A stretch of 64,000 bases of DNA from Saururus chinensis (taxonomy: Eukaryota; Streptophyta; Magnoliopsida; Piperales; Saururaceae): positions 22,650,685 through 22,714,684 of the forward strand of contig CP141140.1 of NCBI GenBank assembly GCA_035235625.1, read 5' to 3'. This document shows positions 47,801 through 58,458 of this stretch, piece after piece (the first letter of the stretch is position 1; the number at the start of each line of letters is the position of its first letter). Both the position numbers and the translations under genes were made by a program. Below the pieces are notes generated by a model. It saw nothing but the letters and a program-made list of their open reading frames with translations. It had not been told where the DNA came from and ran no database searches.

Positions 47801-50546
47801 ACTCATTCAAGCATGTTATCATGAAATTATGAGTTCAAAGCTCCCCTACCTCGTAATCATAACGTTTGATGGCAAGCACACAATGGTGGAGGCGTCAGTG
47901 GTGGAGTTGGCAGCCAAAGGCTTTTCCTAGCCGAGAGACCTGCTATCCCGAAAGATTGTGCCAACGAGTGGCAGGTGCGACCGAAGGTCTAAGTGTATGC
48001 ACTAAAATTCGACCGACGGTTGAAAAATACCCTACTGGTCACAAAACGTCAAAATCGGCCGTGGACAGCACCCAACGGCATCAATTTCGCGTTTACAAGG
48101 GCCCACATAAGGGCGGAGGGCGTGGGGTGCACTAAAGGACAGAGGATAGGTGGTGGAGGACTCCGATGTCAACTCCAGATGATGGTGAAGCCATCTGATG
48201 GTCAGGCGGTGCCAAAGTGGCACCTAAACTCTAAACAGCACGCGCGGCTACTTGCACATGCGGCTAAAGGGATGGGGAGAGGGCTAGACGGTGTCGGCCC
48301 AAAGCTCAAAAGGGTGGTAGGGCCATGCCCAAGGGTAGTGACCAACAAAGACGACCTTTGCCATTGTCGTGCCGAGGTAGGCCGACTAGAGGCTAATCGG
48401 CGTTCGACGAGGGTAAGACGGTGGCGCTTTGAATGGCACGGTCAAACACATAACCGGCAGAGAGGACGCATGGCTCATGTCGAAAAAAGAGGGGCGGTGC
48501 CGCACTAGGGCGGCCAGCCATCTCTTGGCTGAGACCACCCAACTACAAGCGTCCAAAGGAGATGCTACAGTGGCCCAAAACGGGTGAAAAACCCTGGGGC
48601 ACAAAGGAGTAGGGGTTATTGGCGGCTCTGGGACTCCATCGTGGCCCTAGCAGCCAAGAGGAGCTATCTCTAGCTAGAGGTGACAACCAATGACAGTGGC
48701 CACATGCCGATCAGACAACAGGGGGAGGAAGAGCAATCAACTCAGTTTGTTCGGATGGAACACTACAACCGAGCAGCAGACCTAGTTCCAACTAAGTAGA
48801 GGGAGCCAAAAAGAACAATAGGGCAGTGGGGCTTGACTGAGGCAACGACCCTATCATTGCTAGCTCATGGCTGGCCAATCGGAGGCTAGCTCTCATCGGC
48901 ACGTCCTCAATTTCCATCATAGATGGAAATAAGGAAGGGCGGAAAGGTCTGGTTGAGGGAAACCAACGAGGGTGGAGCGACCATGGGGGCGCTGGAGCTA
49001 GCTGGATGCAGTCCTACCATCGTTAGCCCAAGGCTGGTCAGTCGGAGGCTAGCTCTCGCCGGGCGTCAACTAATTTCTGTTACAAACAGAAATTGGGGAG
49101 ATGGGTCTGGCCAGAGGAAAGAGGGAGGGCGGAGGCAGAACCAGGCAGGGAGAGGTGGACCACAGCCTTCACCGGACCAAGGCTAGGCTGGAGGGAGATC
49201 CGCTCGGTTGTGGCTCGACGCCGGCAGCCATGGTTTCACCAAAATAGTGAGGCGGCGAAAATAGAGCAGAGAGGGGAAGGATGAGTGGGGCGGCAGAACA
49301 AAGGCCCACTGGGCCGGGAGGGGTGGCCTCCCGCCGTAGCCAGCCCAAGGCGAAGCCGTGGGCAGCTGGTCGGCCCTCACTGGCTCACAGCGGTGGCGGT
49401 ACAAATAAAACAGAGAGAGTGAGGGAGCTAACCGGGGAGGCGGGCGGCGCGGCCATGGGGGCCCGGGATGGTGGGCCCCCTGCTGTTGCATGGCCATGGC
49501 GGAGCCGTGGCCCTTTGGCCCACCGGCGGCTGGCGGCGGCTGGGACAGAGAGATGCCGGAGAGGGAGGGGTGGTGTGCACTGTTCCAGAAACGTTTGGAT
49601 CGGGCTCGGCCGAGCTCGAGCCCATTTTATTCCTTTTTTTTCATTTTCCCCTATCTTCTACAATCTCCTTCTTTCTCAAATTTTTGAGCCGTAAACATGC
49701 ATGCAAACATGCATCTAGGCCTGTGGCATACGATGAACCCACACCCGACTATACGGGTAAGAATATTGTGACCAAATATGCTGAAGTGTCATATTTTTTT
49801 GCCAAAAATGATCAGAAAATAGCAAAAAAATTATAAAAAATCGTAGGAAAATCTGGGGCATTACAGTTTATGACCTCCTATTTTAATTATAGAATGCATG
49901 TGCTAGATAGGGTATACATTATGCCTTGATATGCTATGATCCTTTATATTATGATACGCTATGCTTATATGCCATGATGTGTGCCGTCTCGTTCTGGGTT
50001 AGAGAGAGACGTGTTGTGTGTGTATTCGGTCTCAACTAAGTGATAGAGCGAAACGTGTGATGTATGTGGTCTCGGCTCAGTGATCGAGCGAGACATGTGA
50101 ATGCAATAGATTTGCTCTGGGATAGAGTGAGGCATGTTGTGGTGGTCGTGTGGTGCTCATCTCTATGATAGAGCGAGATATGTATTGCCGGTGTTTTACG
50201 GGTTTTCTTATAACCCCGATTACATATTTGGGTATGCGTATGTGTTTTCGTATGGTTTGATGTATGTAGTAGCCAGTAGGCAGAACTACGTACAGATCTG
50301 ATCATATTAGAGTAACATCGCGGATGTTAATAGATACATACGTATGCAACCAACGACAGGGCAACGTTGGCCTGATCTGAATTAGTTATATGATTAGGTT
50401 TGTTCTGGCCTACGTATAATAGAGCACTAAAGTTCTGAAGCACGTAGAGGAACAAGAAGACTCTCGCACTTAGAGTTTGCCGCTCTCGGTTCTGGGTTTG
50501 GTTTTTATGGTTTTCGGACCCCCGGTCCAGGTCGGGGCATTATGCA
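44850..50546 (+). mobile_element. Old LTR (5' part missing), split by a younger LTR
   Basis: The parts are 44850-45333 and 49866-50546. The left part matches 59330-60175 of the solo LTR at 58464 (GTGATCTACGCAATGACATGG, then GGGACAAGAGGAGGC). The right part matches 60185-60684, including GAATGCATGTGCTA and GGGGCATTAT at the end. Five CTCGCTCTA-type subrepeats lie at 49985-50190. The first 900 bases of the family are not found to the left, so it is truncated. Confidence 0.7.
45329..49870 (+). mobile_element. 4.5-kb solo LTR nested in the older LTR
   Basis: The element is 45334-49865 (4532 bp), from TGTAACGCCTGAG to TCTGGGGCATTACA. It is flanked by GTTTC (45329-45333) and GTTTA (49866-49870), a 5-bp duplication with one change. 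The empty site is known from the related LTR, which reads AGTAAGCCTTTATGACC without interruption near 60180. A pyrimidine- and ACTCGTA-rich part (46050-46290) and a GC-rich part (47860-49620) lie inside. No coding domain was found. It is either a solo LTR with a very long LTR or a non-coding derivative. Confidence 0.75.
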
Positions 50547-51116
50547 TAAGAGGACATGATAGATAGTGATTCTAGGTTTTCTATTGGTGATCATAGGAAT
50601 ATTGGATTAGAAAGAAAAAGAAGATTAGAAGGAGAGACATAAAGCTCTCCTGGGAGGGCAAGTCCTCTGGAGAACATGAGAGTGTCTAGAAATTTTGTAT
50701 CTGGTACTTCAGGTAGAGTGTTGTATATGCATTTGCCTTTTCTCCATTGCTTGTATATCTTCTCCTCTCAATCTTGTTGGTTATAGCAATTGGTTGTATT
50801 AGTTGTAGCAAGGGCTTGGGATTTTTTTTATTATACTTTTTGTTCCCATATTGCAAAGCTCCCCTATGATGATCAGTTTTGGTGGATAGAACATTGTTGG
50901 CAAACAGTTCTACCAATTTTTCCTCTTTTTTTATCGATTTGTTTGGACTCAATTTGCCTGTAATTTCGTATTTTGATGCAGTCTTGTGATTTTGCCAGTG
51001 GATTTATAAGTTGTGATGTAGTAATCTTTGAAAGGCTTCGCTTTTAAAGTTAGGTTTTTTTTTTATGATGGATGATTTATGCCTATGATTTTTTTTTATG
51101 ATGGATGATTTTTTCA
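50547..51116. other. Unassigned DNA before the monooxygenase fragment
   Basis: AT-rich with intron-like T runs. Nothing recognised. The last 50 bases hold a short direct repeat of TTTATGATGGATGATTT before a TTTTTTCAG acceptor. Confidence 0.4.
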
Positions 51117-51262
51117 GGAACTACTATCGGATATCAGACTTCCCATGGCCTCCCACTGTGCAAGAAATGTTCCCCAGCGGCAACCAAGTAAAGGAGTACC
51201 TTGAATCCTATGCCCATCACTTCGATCTTTTTAGACACATCAAATTCAATTCCAAAGTTGTT
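51117..51262 (+). pseudogene. Flavin-containing monooxygenase exon fragment
   Basis: After an acceptor-like TTTTTTCAG the frame reads YYRISDFPWPPTVQEMFPSG, then NQVKEYLESYAHHFDLFRHI and KFNSKVVG. This is a conserved stretch of plant class FMO proteins, between the two nucleotide-binding motifs. The FAD motif before it and the rest after it are absent. The homology stops near 51262. Confidence 0.75.
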
Positions 51263-51632
51263 GGACATTTGTATTGAGCTAGATATATCACTCCAAAACC
51301 TCAAGGCTCATGAAAACAAGAAGCACATATTTTCCACCAGTGCATCAGCAGAGAATTCTTTCATTCGTAATGCCAAAAATATCACTGAACCGCCTCCATG
51401 GTCTAATACGTCTAATGCATCTGGCACATCCTCTTCCTCAGGGTGAGCTTTCTGTTTGTTCTTCTTTAGAGCAATCATGTTATATAAGTGTGTTTTTTTT
51501 CAATTAGCTCATGAATTAAAGATGTCTTTTTTAATATTTTTAACAATTGCAGTTTAGAAGTGTATCTATGCTTTAAGTGGCAAATATGCAAAGCTACTCT
51601 ACCACTTTATTACTTTTTTGTGTATTTTTTAG

Positions 51633-52087
51633 TTGGCATTTGAATGTGATAGTGGAAGGAATGTGATTTTTGTTGCGGCTGAGGTTGCTCCATGGAGCAA
51701 AACTCAGGGGCTTGGTGATGTTCTTGGAGGCCTTCCCCCTGCCATGGCAGTAATTACAATTACGTTCTGCAGGATTTTGAACTTTCTATGTATTTTTTCA
51801 AGTCATCTAATAAGTTTCTCTAGCATGTAACTAATCCATATGTTACTAATCTTTCTTTAGGCCAGAGAAAACCGTGTCATGACAGTTGCTCCATGCTTTG
51901 ACCAATACAGGGACTCATGGGATACAAGTGTTCTTTTAGAGGTATAACATATTTTTAGAATCTTATATGAGTCATAAGCTTCAAATGCTTAAATTTGCTT
52001 GCCAACCGTTATGATTTTTTTGCAGTTACAAGTTGGAGACAAGGTTGAGACTGTCATATTATTTCACTTCCAATGTTGGATACAAGG
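51633..52087 (+). pseudogene. Granule-bound starch synthase fragment (three exons)
   Basis: Exon pieces are 51633-51749, 51861-51941 (81 bp, as I recall for waxy genes) and about 52026-52087, with introns still in place. They read [20 protein letters not shown] then [32 protein letters not shown] then DTSVLLE; and LQVGDKVETVILFHF. The ADP-glucose binding motif KTGGL is KTQGL here. The enzyme makes amylose in plastids. No transit peptide and none of the later domains are present. Confidence 0.8.
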
Positions 52088-52794
52088 TTGAGACTGGCAA
52101 TTTTTAGCTAATTTTTTCTCATTTTTTTGGCATGCAGGTCTTTATGTGTGTATCAAATAGTGTAACAAGCCCACTTCCAAAGGATTTGAAAAAAGTTTAA
52201 AATATTGTAAATTAGCAAATAAAAAATGAGTTGAATGTATTTGCTAGTGAAGCTAAACTTGATGAAGTAAAACATATTACTCTATTCCGTGCTGTATTTA
52301 GAGAAGTAAGGGTCTAGTATAATTTTATAACTTTTTTATAATTTGTTATAACAGTTGTATTGAACTTGATTGATAATAATAAAATTTAAATTTAGATTCA
52401 GCTAATTCAGCTTCAGATTCAGCTAATTCAGCTTCAAATTCAGTTTCAAATTTAGTTAAATCAAATAATCAACTTTTTAACTAATTAAGATAACTTTTTA
52501 CATTAAAATTCAGCCGAAAATAAACAGACCCTAAGAAGCTTTCTTGAGATTCTACAACACCAACTTACAAGTATCCACCCAAATCTTTTTTAAGGGTCCA
52601 TTTGTTTTATATCTGAAAAGCCAACTGAAATTCTTGGAAAAGCCTACCATCTGAATCTAAATCTGATTCCGAATCTGAATATAAATCTAAATACATTTAA
52701 TATTTTAAAATTTTAAAATAAACTTATTTTCATTTTATACTAAATTTTTTTTATTACAGTAAAAATAATATGTATAGAAAAAGATAACTATATC
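52088..52794. other. Repeat-rich DNA between gene fragments
   Basis: It contains TTCAGATTCAGCTAA-type short repeats (52395-52445) and two facing ends of a GGGTCTGTTT/GGGTCCATTT type (52530 and 52590), which look like remains of small inverted-repeat elements. No gene. Confidence 0.4.
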
Positions 52795-53275
52795 TCCTAA
52801 GACAGATAGAGAACTCTGATCATTAAGCCACCGTAGACGAACAATTCCATCCAAACTTTCACCGTGGTGAAGGATCCCACCACAAACAGCTAGAGTGGAC
52901 AGAGAAGATATTGCCAACTTATGGCCGGTCATTGTGGCTGCAGGGGTATAATCTTGTACAATAGAATGGCCTTTAGTTATGTTGGCATCATAGAATGAGC
53001 AAGGAGACACTAAATAACCTTCAAGGACTAGACTTTTATTAACTCATCTCGACTGCCACCGTAAAGAAATTCAGTTCCTGAAACAGCCAATAAATGAACA
53101 CCACTGTAACGCCATTCAGTATGCTCATTCTACTACTTTAATGGTTCTGATCCATAAGAAGCACCAAATCCCCACACAATAATCAGGTCTCCACTATTTC
53201 CACTAATGCAAAGTAGGTCATCTGTATCTACCATGACAACTGCCAACTCTCTCCTCGTGAGCTCTCAAGGGATTT
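52795..53275 (-). pseudogene. WD40-repeat protein fragment
   Basis: Across two frames the minus strand reads DLLCISGNSGDLIIVWGFGA, YSGVHLLAVSGTEFLYGGSR then DELIKVW, and TMTGHKLAISSLSTLAVCGG with DGIVRL. These are WD40 blades of a plant protein that I recall as a RING/WD40 type. The frame changes between pieces and one blade ends in RLRWL where RLW is usual. A start-like MASQPESSDSWDLLL at about 53690 on the same strand may be its old first exon. It is a broken copy. Confidence 0.6.
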
Positions 53276-54087
53276 TGCAAATGTAAAATCCTGCAAGATA
53301 AAAAAATTTCCACAATATTTTGATAACATAGTAGAAATATATAATAGAAGTAAACAAAGTTGCAAAGGCAACCTCCAGAGTTTAGGCATTCTTCAATAAA
53401 ACCCAACATCAAAATTCCCAACTTTCCCCTCACGTCTCTGCTAATCAGCAACCCAAAACAAAAAACGACCATCGACAACGGAAATATGAAAACACCCACA
53501 AATCAAGTACGCAACGCCTGATCTACCCCACGCCAATTACTCAACTACAAACCCTTATCTAATTAGAGAAAAAAAACATAAAAAATAAAGCACAGCAAGG
53601 CGAAGAAGAAGATCCCACGAGTCAGAGGATTCGGGCTGGCTCGCCATGATTCTGGGCCGCTCCTGGTTCCCGATTGGTTGAATCGGTGGCGGAGAGCAGC
53701 TGAGTGAACGGGGATTCATCATGCATCTCTTTCCCCAGAAGTTGCCACGTTGATAGAGCGCCGCCGAATTGAGGAGGCGATGGGGGAAAAGGGGTTGTGA
53801 ACGGAAAGGAGTGGAGGTGGACAGGAGAAGGGAGCTAAGTGAACGAGCGAGGGGATGAGAGGAGAGGACATGAGATGAGGTTAAGGAGTCGGGGTCGGGT
53901 TTTCAGAGGTGTTCAGTTGACAAAAAAACATTTTACCGTCAACTTTAATTTATCATCGACTGATGCAGTCTTTGAATTTGGTCCTAAATAAATATATTCA
54001 AAAATTAATTTTTACGTAGCTTTTTAATAACTTATTCAATTTTAGGTTTGAATTAGACTAAACAAATAAACTCTTTAAGTCAAAATT
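53276..54087. other. Flank of the WD40 fragment, no intact gene
   Basis: The part at 53640-53900 is GC-rich and may be the former promoter and 5' UTR of the WD40 gene (minus). The rest is AT-rich and unassigned. Confidence 0.35.
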
Positions 54088-54864
54088 GTCTATTTAGATT
54101 CTTAGGAATTAGGAGAGCTAGGTGAGAGAAAAAGTTAATGTAAGTAAAAGAAAAACTTTGGAGATTCTTATAGGTTTTTTTTTGTTTTATTATATAAATG
54201 ATGTTAGAGAAAATTAATAATAACGATGTTGGTGGTGGTAGTAGTAGTAGTTATAATGGTAGTGATGGTGGCGGTGATAGTAATAATGGTGATGACAATA
54301 GTAATAGCAGTGACAGTGGTGATAGTGGTTGGGGTGGTGACAAATGTGACGGTGACGGCGATGGTGATAGTAGGGGTATTAACAGTGGTGATAGCGGTAG
54401 TAGTAGCAGTGGCAATGGCGGCAGTGATGGTGACGGTGATGACAATGGTGGCAGTTGTGAAGGTAGTGGTAGTGGTAGTGGCGGTGACGATAATGATGAT
54501 GGTAGTGGTAGCGGCAGTGGTAATAGTGATAATAGTAGTAGTGGTAGTAGTGATGGTAACAGTGGTAGTGGTGACAACAGTGATAGTGGTAGTGGTAGTG
54601 GAAGTGGTAGTAGTAACAGCAGTGGTGAAGGCGTTGACACTGATAGCGGTGGTAATAAAAGTAAGACATAAGTCTTTAGTATAATATTTTTCTCTTAAAA
54701 TCTATGAATTTATAGGTAAAAAATTTTTAGGCTAAATTTTTATTAATTTTTTTAAATTTTTACTCTAGTTTTTTTTTCTCTATTATACCAAATAAATAGT
54801 GAAAACTATGAGATTTTAAGAAGATTCTTTTCTTTTCTCATGTTTGCCACTAATCCAAATAGAC
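54088..54864 (+). mobile_element. Inverted-repeat element with trinucleotide core, copy A
   Basis: The ends read GTCTATTTAGATT on the left and, reversed, GTCTATTTGGATT on the right. The core (54228-54660) is a 430-bp degenerate tract of GGT, GAT, AGT, GGC and AAT triplets. The flanks inside the element are AT-rich. Its right flank matches copy B reversed (AAATTTAATAAAA, then GGCTAAAAAATTTT-like). The Ser/Gly/Asp-rich open frame across the core is a by-product of the RRY pattern. AAAATT near both sides may be a duplication, but this is unsure. Confidence 0.6.
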
Positions 54865-55500
54865 CCTAAAATTTTTAAATAACTCAGGTATTAATCTTTT
54901 AACCACTAATGTTATATTCAAAATATTAAATTTTAAACCTTAGTATAATAACACATATTAATAACACTAGATTGCAGATATGGCATGGAGAATTCTAAAC
55001 AACTAATAGAATATTTTAAAATACTAGTATTTTATTTTTAAATCTTAATTAACTAACCCCTATTAGTTAAGTGAAAACACCAAGTCGTAATAGAATTCAT
55101 TGTATTAATATCTACACTGACATCCGCTTAAACACTGTCTAGATTATTGTTTCACATAGCCCTAATTAAGATTGGGGAATGCAGTAATTTCAAAACATAA
55201 TTAAAGCTGCGGAACACGAACATGGCAAATTTCAGTCACTGTTCACCAAGCAGCAAAAGATTCGTTGGGCATTGGAACATTGATCAGCAGGGTCATCTAT
55301 AGCTACTTGGACAACCTATTAATATTTAAAAAAATAAATAACAGAACATAACAATCATGAGGTGTCTAAATTGCAGGAGATATTTTAATCAATTACCAAA
55401 TTCAATATAATAATATGAAAACAATATAAAAATATTTATATTTCATTCTATTCAAGATGAATTAATTGAACAACCAGAGGAGAGGAAGGGTACTTAAAGT
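54865..55500. other. AT-rich intergenic DNA, no gene seen
   Basis: Stops in all frames and no element ends recognised. Confidence 0.5.
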
Positions 55501-55559
55501 GATGGCTACAGATACGTTCGGCAATTAAACATTTCGTATAGGAAAAAAGACTTTACTAA

Positions 55560-56039
55560 AAAAAATCCCAAGTAACAGAACTTGACATTTTCCATCCAAC
55601 ACCAATATGGTATACCACAAATGTATGGCAGTTCTACCACTTCACTGACCGAGCAATGTACTCTCCAAAGAATGACCCAACAGTGACAATAGGAAACCTA
55701 ACACAGAAATAATACCAGAATTTACCAAAGATAATCAATGTGTACCTGGATGTGCAGTTATCAGCAACACTGGGGGTATATTTAACTCAAAGAACAGGAA
55801 GAAGACCAGAGGACAGAAAAATGGCGGTCGATTTTGGAGCACCCGCTTGTGACGGAGGTAAGGCTGCATTCCCCTACCTCAAACTAAGATGGGTATAGCC
55901 TTTCTCTTACCATGAAGTTCATATCTTCCCCCGGAGACTGCTTCGATATCGGCAAAAAAAACTTCAATAGACAGAAAAGGTGAACAATTTGAGCTTCTAA
56001 ATCCAAGTCTCTGTTAGGGTTGGTGGTCGCCTTCTCCAT
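55560..56039 (-). other. Possible small unknown gene or gene relic
   Basis: On the minus strand an ATG at 56039 opens MEKATTNPNRDLDLEAQ and runs to ISKQSPGEDMNFM, ending at a consensus donor (ATG|GTAAGA, exon end 55911). Further left, PYLRHKRVLQNRPPFF and FELNIPPVLLITAHPG (about 55863-55748) can be joined across a CAG|GTACAC donor to FPIVTVGSFFGEYIARSVKW with a stop near 55630. The first intron would be only 47 bases, shorter than plant introns usually are. The product is not recognised. Confidence 0.25.
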
Positions 56040-56372
56040 CTCCTCCGGGGCTAGGGCTCACCAGAGCAATGTAATGCCGGTAGAAAAGAGGGCGGAGGGG
56101 ACTTAGGAGAATAAGACACCGGGAGAAGGGGTAGTGGGATTTTTACCAACCGGTCACGCGGTCACCCAATCGGCCATTTATTTTGACTACGACGGTGACC
56201 AAAATATTTGGTCCATTTGGTCATAGTCAATCAGTCTCAGACAGTGTAAATAGTACAAACGTGGACACAAATGCGGTCGACCGAAGACCATTTCCACCTC
56301 TAGTCGAAGAGTTGATACATTTTCTATGTCATGATATTTATATATGGTGAGGAGTTTATAAAAAAATATATA
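56040..56372. other. Upstream flank of the possible small gene
   Basis: A GC-rich leader-like part (56040-56160) followed by unassigned sequence with GGTGACCAAA- and TTTGGTCA-type short inverted motifs. Confidence 0.3.
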
Positions 56373-56522
56373 CACCCTCCTCACATTAATAACTTCATTT
56401 GACAAAAACGTTTACTGTATAGTAATAATTTTATTTTATTCAACTTAAGTGAAGTATCATGAGAGAATAAAATAAAATATATTATTTTTAAAAATTTAGC
56501 TATTAATATAGGACGGTAGGAG
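56373..56522. mobile_element. Stowaway-type MITE
   Basis: A 150-bp element bounded by TA (56371-56372 and 56523-56524). The left end is CACCCTCCTCACATTAATAA. The right end reversed is CTCCTACCGTCCTATATTAA. The interior is AT-rich with no coding. Confidence 0.75.
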
Positions 56523-56524
56523 TA

Positions 56525-57854
56525 AGAGAATAGAAAAGGATAGATATTCTCTACGAATGTCACGTAAGATGGACTCTCACTTAATATGAGTTATGTGGAT
56601 AATCTTCCACTTGTGTACGGCTTATCCTAAGGATCGATGGGTCCTATAAAGTAGTAGTAACTCTAGGAGGATACTTTATGTGACAAGAGCATTACTCTGA
56701 TTGCACACGGTTGCCGCTGGTGGGATCACTTAGAATGGATAGAGGGCATATCATGAACCTCTTTCATATCAATTGTGACCAAGAAAAAAGAATGGGTCCC
56801 TTATCCATTATTCGACTTTACATATCAAAATATAGAGAGGGTCCACATGTTAAAATAGGACCAAATTTGGTATACCCCACTTTGCAAGCCATTTGCTAAT
56901 CCTTAAGTGGTCCCCACCTCTATGGGACCTGGGCTGCGGCATGCAGGTTAGTTGTTTTCCCAACTTCCAAGGATAGCATTGCTTATGGTAGCTCAAATAT
57001 TGTGATTTGTAATTTAATACAACGTGGTATGTTTGCTTAGCCGTCAGATTAGATCAGAAGGCACACATTGACCTATCCATAAAACTACTAATTTATAATA
57101 TTTTTTAGGGAAAAAATTTGTATCTCGATCCGATAGTGCATGGGAACAAAAACTAATCTATCCCTGAGTTACGTACAATGTCGGATTAAAATTTAATGGT
57201 GCATAATACTCGAGCTCACATTCAATCGTGTGAGCCTGGGCCCATATAAATGTAGCTTTTGTTATATTTCAAGTAGTTTTTGTGTCCTCTATTACTTTGT
57301 TTTTTTAAAATATATTTTTGTAAATGATCTTTTGAGTTCTTATTTCACTTTAAATGCAGATGGTGTGTTTTTTTTTCCACACTTTTTTTTTCTATAATAT
57401 AGGCCTATTAGATGGTGAGGGAGGGTCATACTTGAAAATATAAAAATCGCTTTTCATATTGTCAAAGGCTTAAAAAGAGAAAGATGTCTGAAAAAAGTAA
57501 AGAATTTGAAATTTCAGTGAACAAACTTTTCAATTGTAACAGCGAAATTAGTCCGGATGGGAATTTCACATATTCCAATGCTTGGAAAAGCTTTGCTAGA
57601 AAGGAAATATGGTAAACTAAGATTAAGGACGATTTTGCTTCCCCGTCGAAAAACAAGATTCTGGATTCAATAAATCATGACACGCTGGGAAACCCAATAT
57701 TGAGCACGTCGATGAATACTAATTTTCTTATGTTCGTAGACGTTATGTATAGGTTGCCAATCAATCTCAGGTTAAAACACCTATATGTCAAAAATGTCCG
57801 TGACGATTAGGATTAAAATACCTACATGTTAACAAGTAGAATTTAGTGCAATGG
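56525..57854. other. Intergenic DNA, no gene seen
   Basis: Nothing recognised beyond short T runs near 57360-57400. Confidence 0.5.
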
Positions 57855-58149
57855 ACAAAGAGAAATTAGAGTAGAAATTAATAAAAGGTAAAAAAATTGG
57901 CTAAAAAATTTTCTACCCCACAATTGATGGCTTTTGTAAAAACATATGCATATCAAATATTTATGTTTTTAACATTTACAGTGTCCTGACCTTATCGTTG
58001 CTATTACTGCTACCATGCCACTGTCACCTCTATTGTCATCACTACCATTGTCACCCCATCACTGCTCCCACTATAACCACAACCATTGTTACTATCGCCA
58101 CTATCTTTACTACCCTTACCTTCGCTATCACTATTACCACAATCGCTAT

Positions 58150-58180
<31 letters not shown>

Positions 58181-58458
58181 GTTAACTATACCACCTCTAC
58201 CACTTTACCTCTACTTCCGCCGCCGCCGCCCTACGATTGCCACAACCACCGACTTTACTACCGCCACTATCATCACTGCCTTTATCACTATTACCATCGC
58301 GCCACCATCACTACCATCTCCTCCTCTGCCACTTCCACCTCTACCATAGTCACAGCCGCCACACTACTACCACTGTGATCACCACTACCATTATCACCAC
58401 CACCACTGTTGTAGCCAATGTCATTTCTATCATCACGATTACAACCACCACTATTACT

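Noticed and set aside
48993-49700. Long overlapping GC-rich frames on both strands
   Set aside because: They lie inside the 4.5-kb LTR and code on both strands at once, as GC-rich DNA often does by chance.
54198-54671. 157-codon Ser/Gly/Asp-rich frame, with overlapping Val-rich and Leu-rich frames
   Set aside because: All are readings of one degenerate RRY triplet tract, open on both strands. There is no start context, splice signal or domain.
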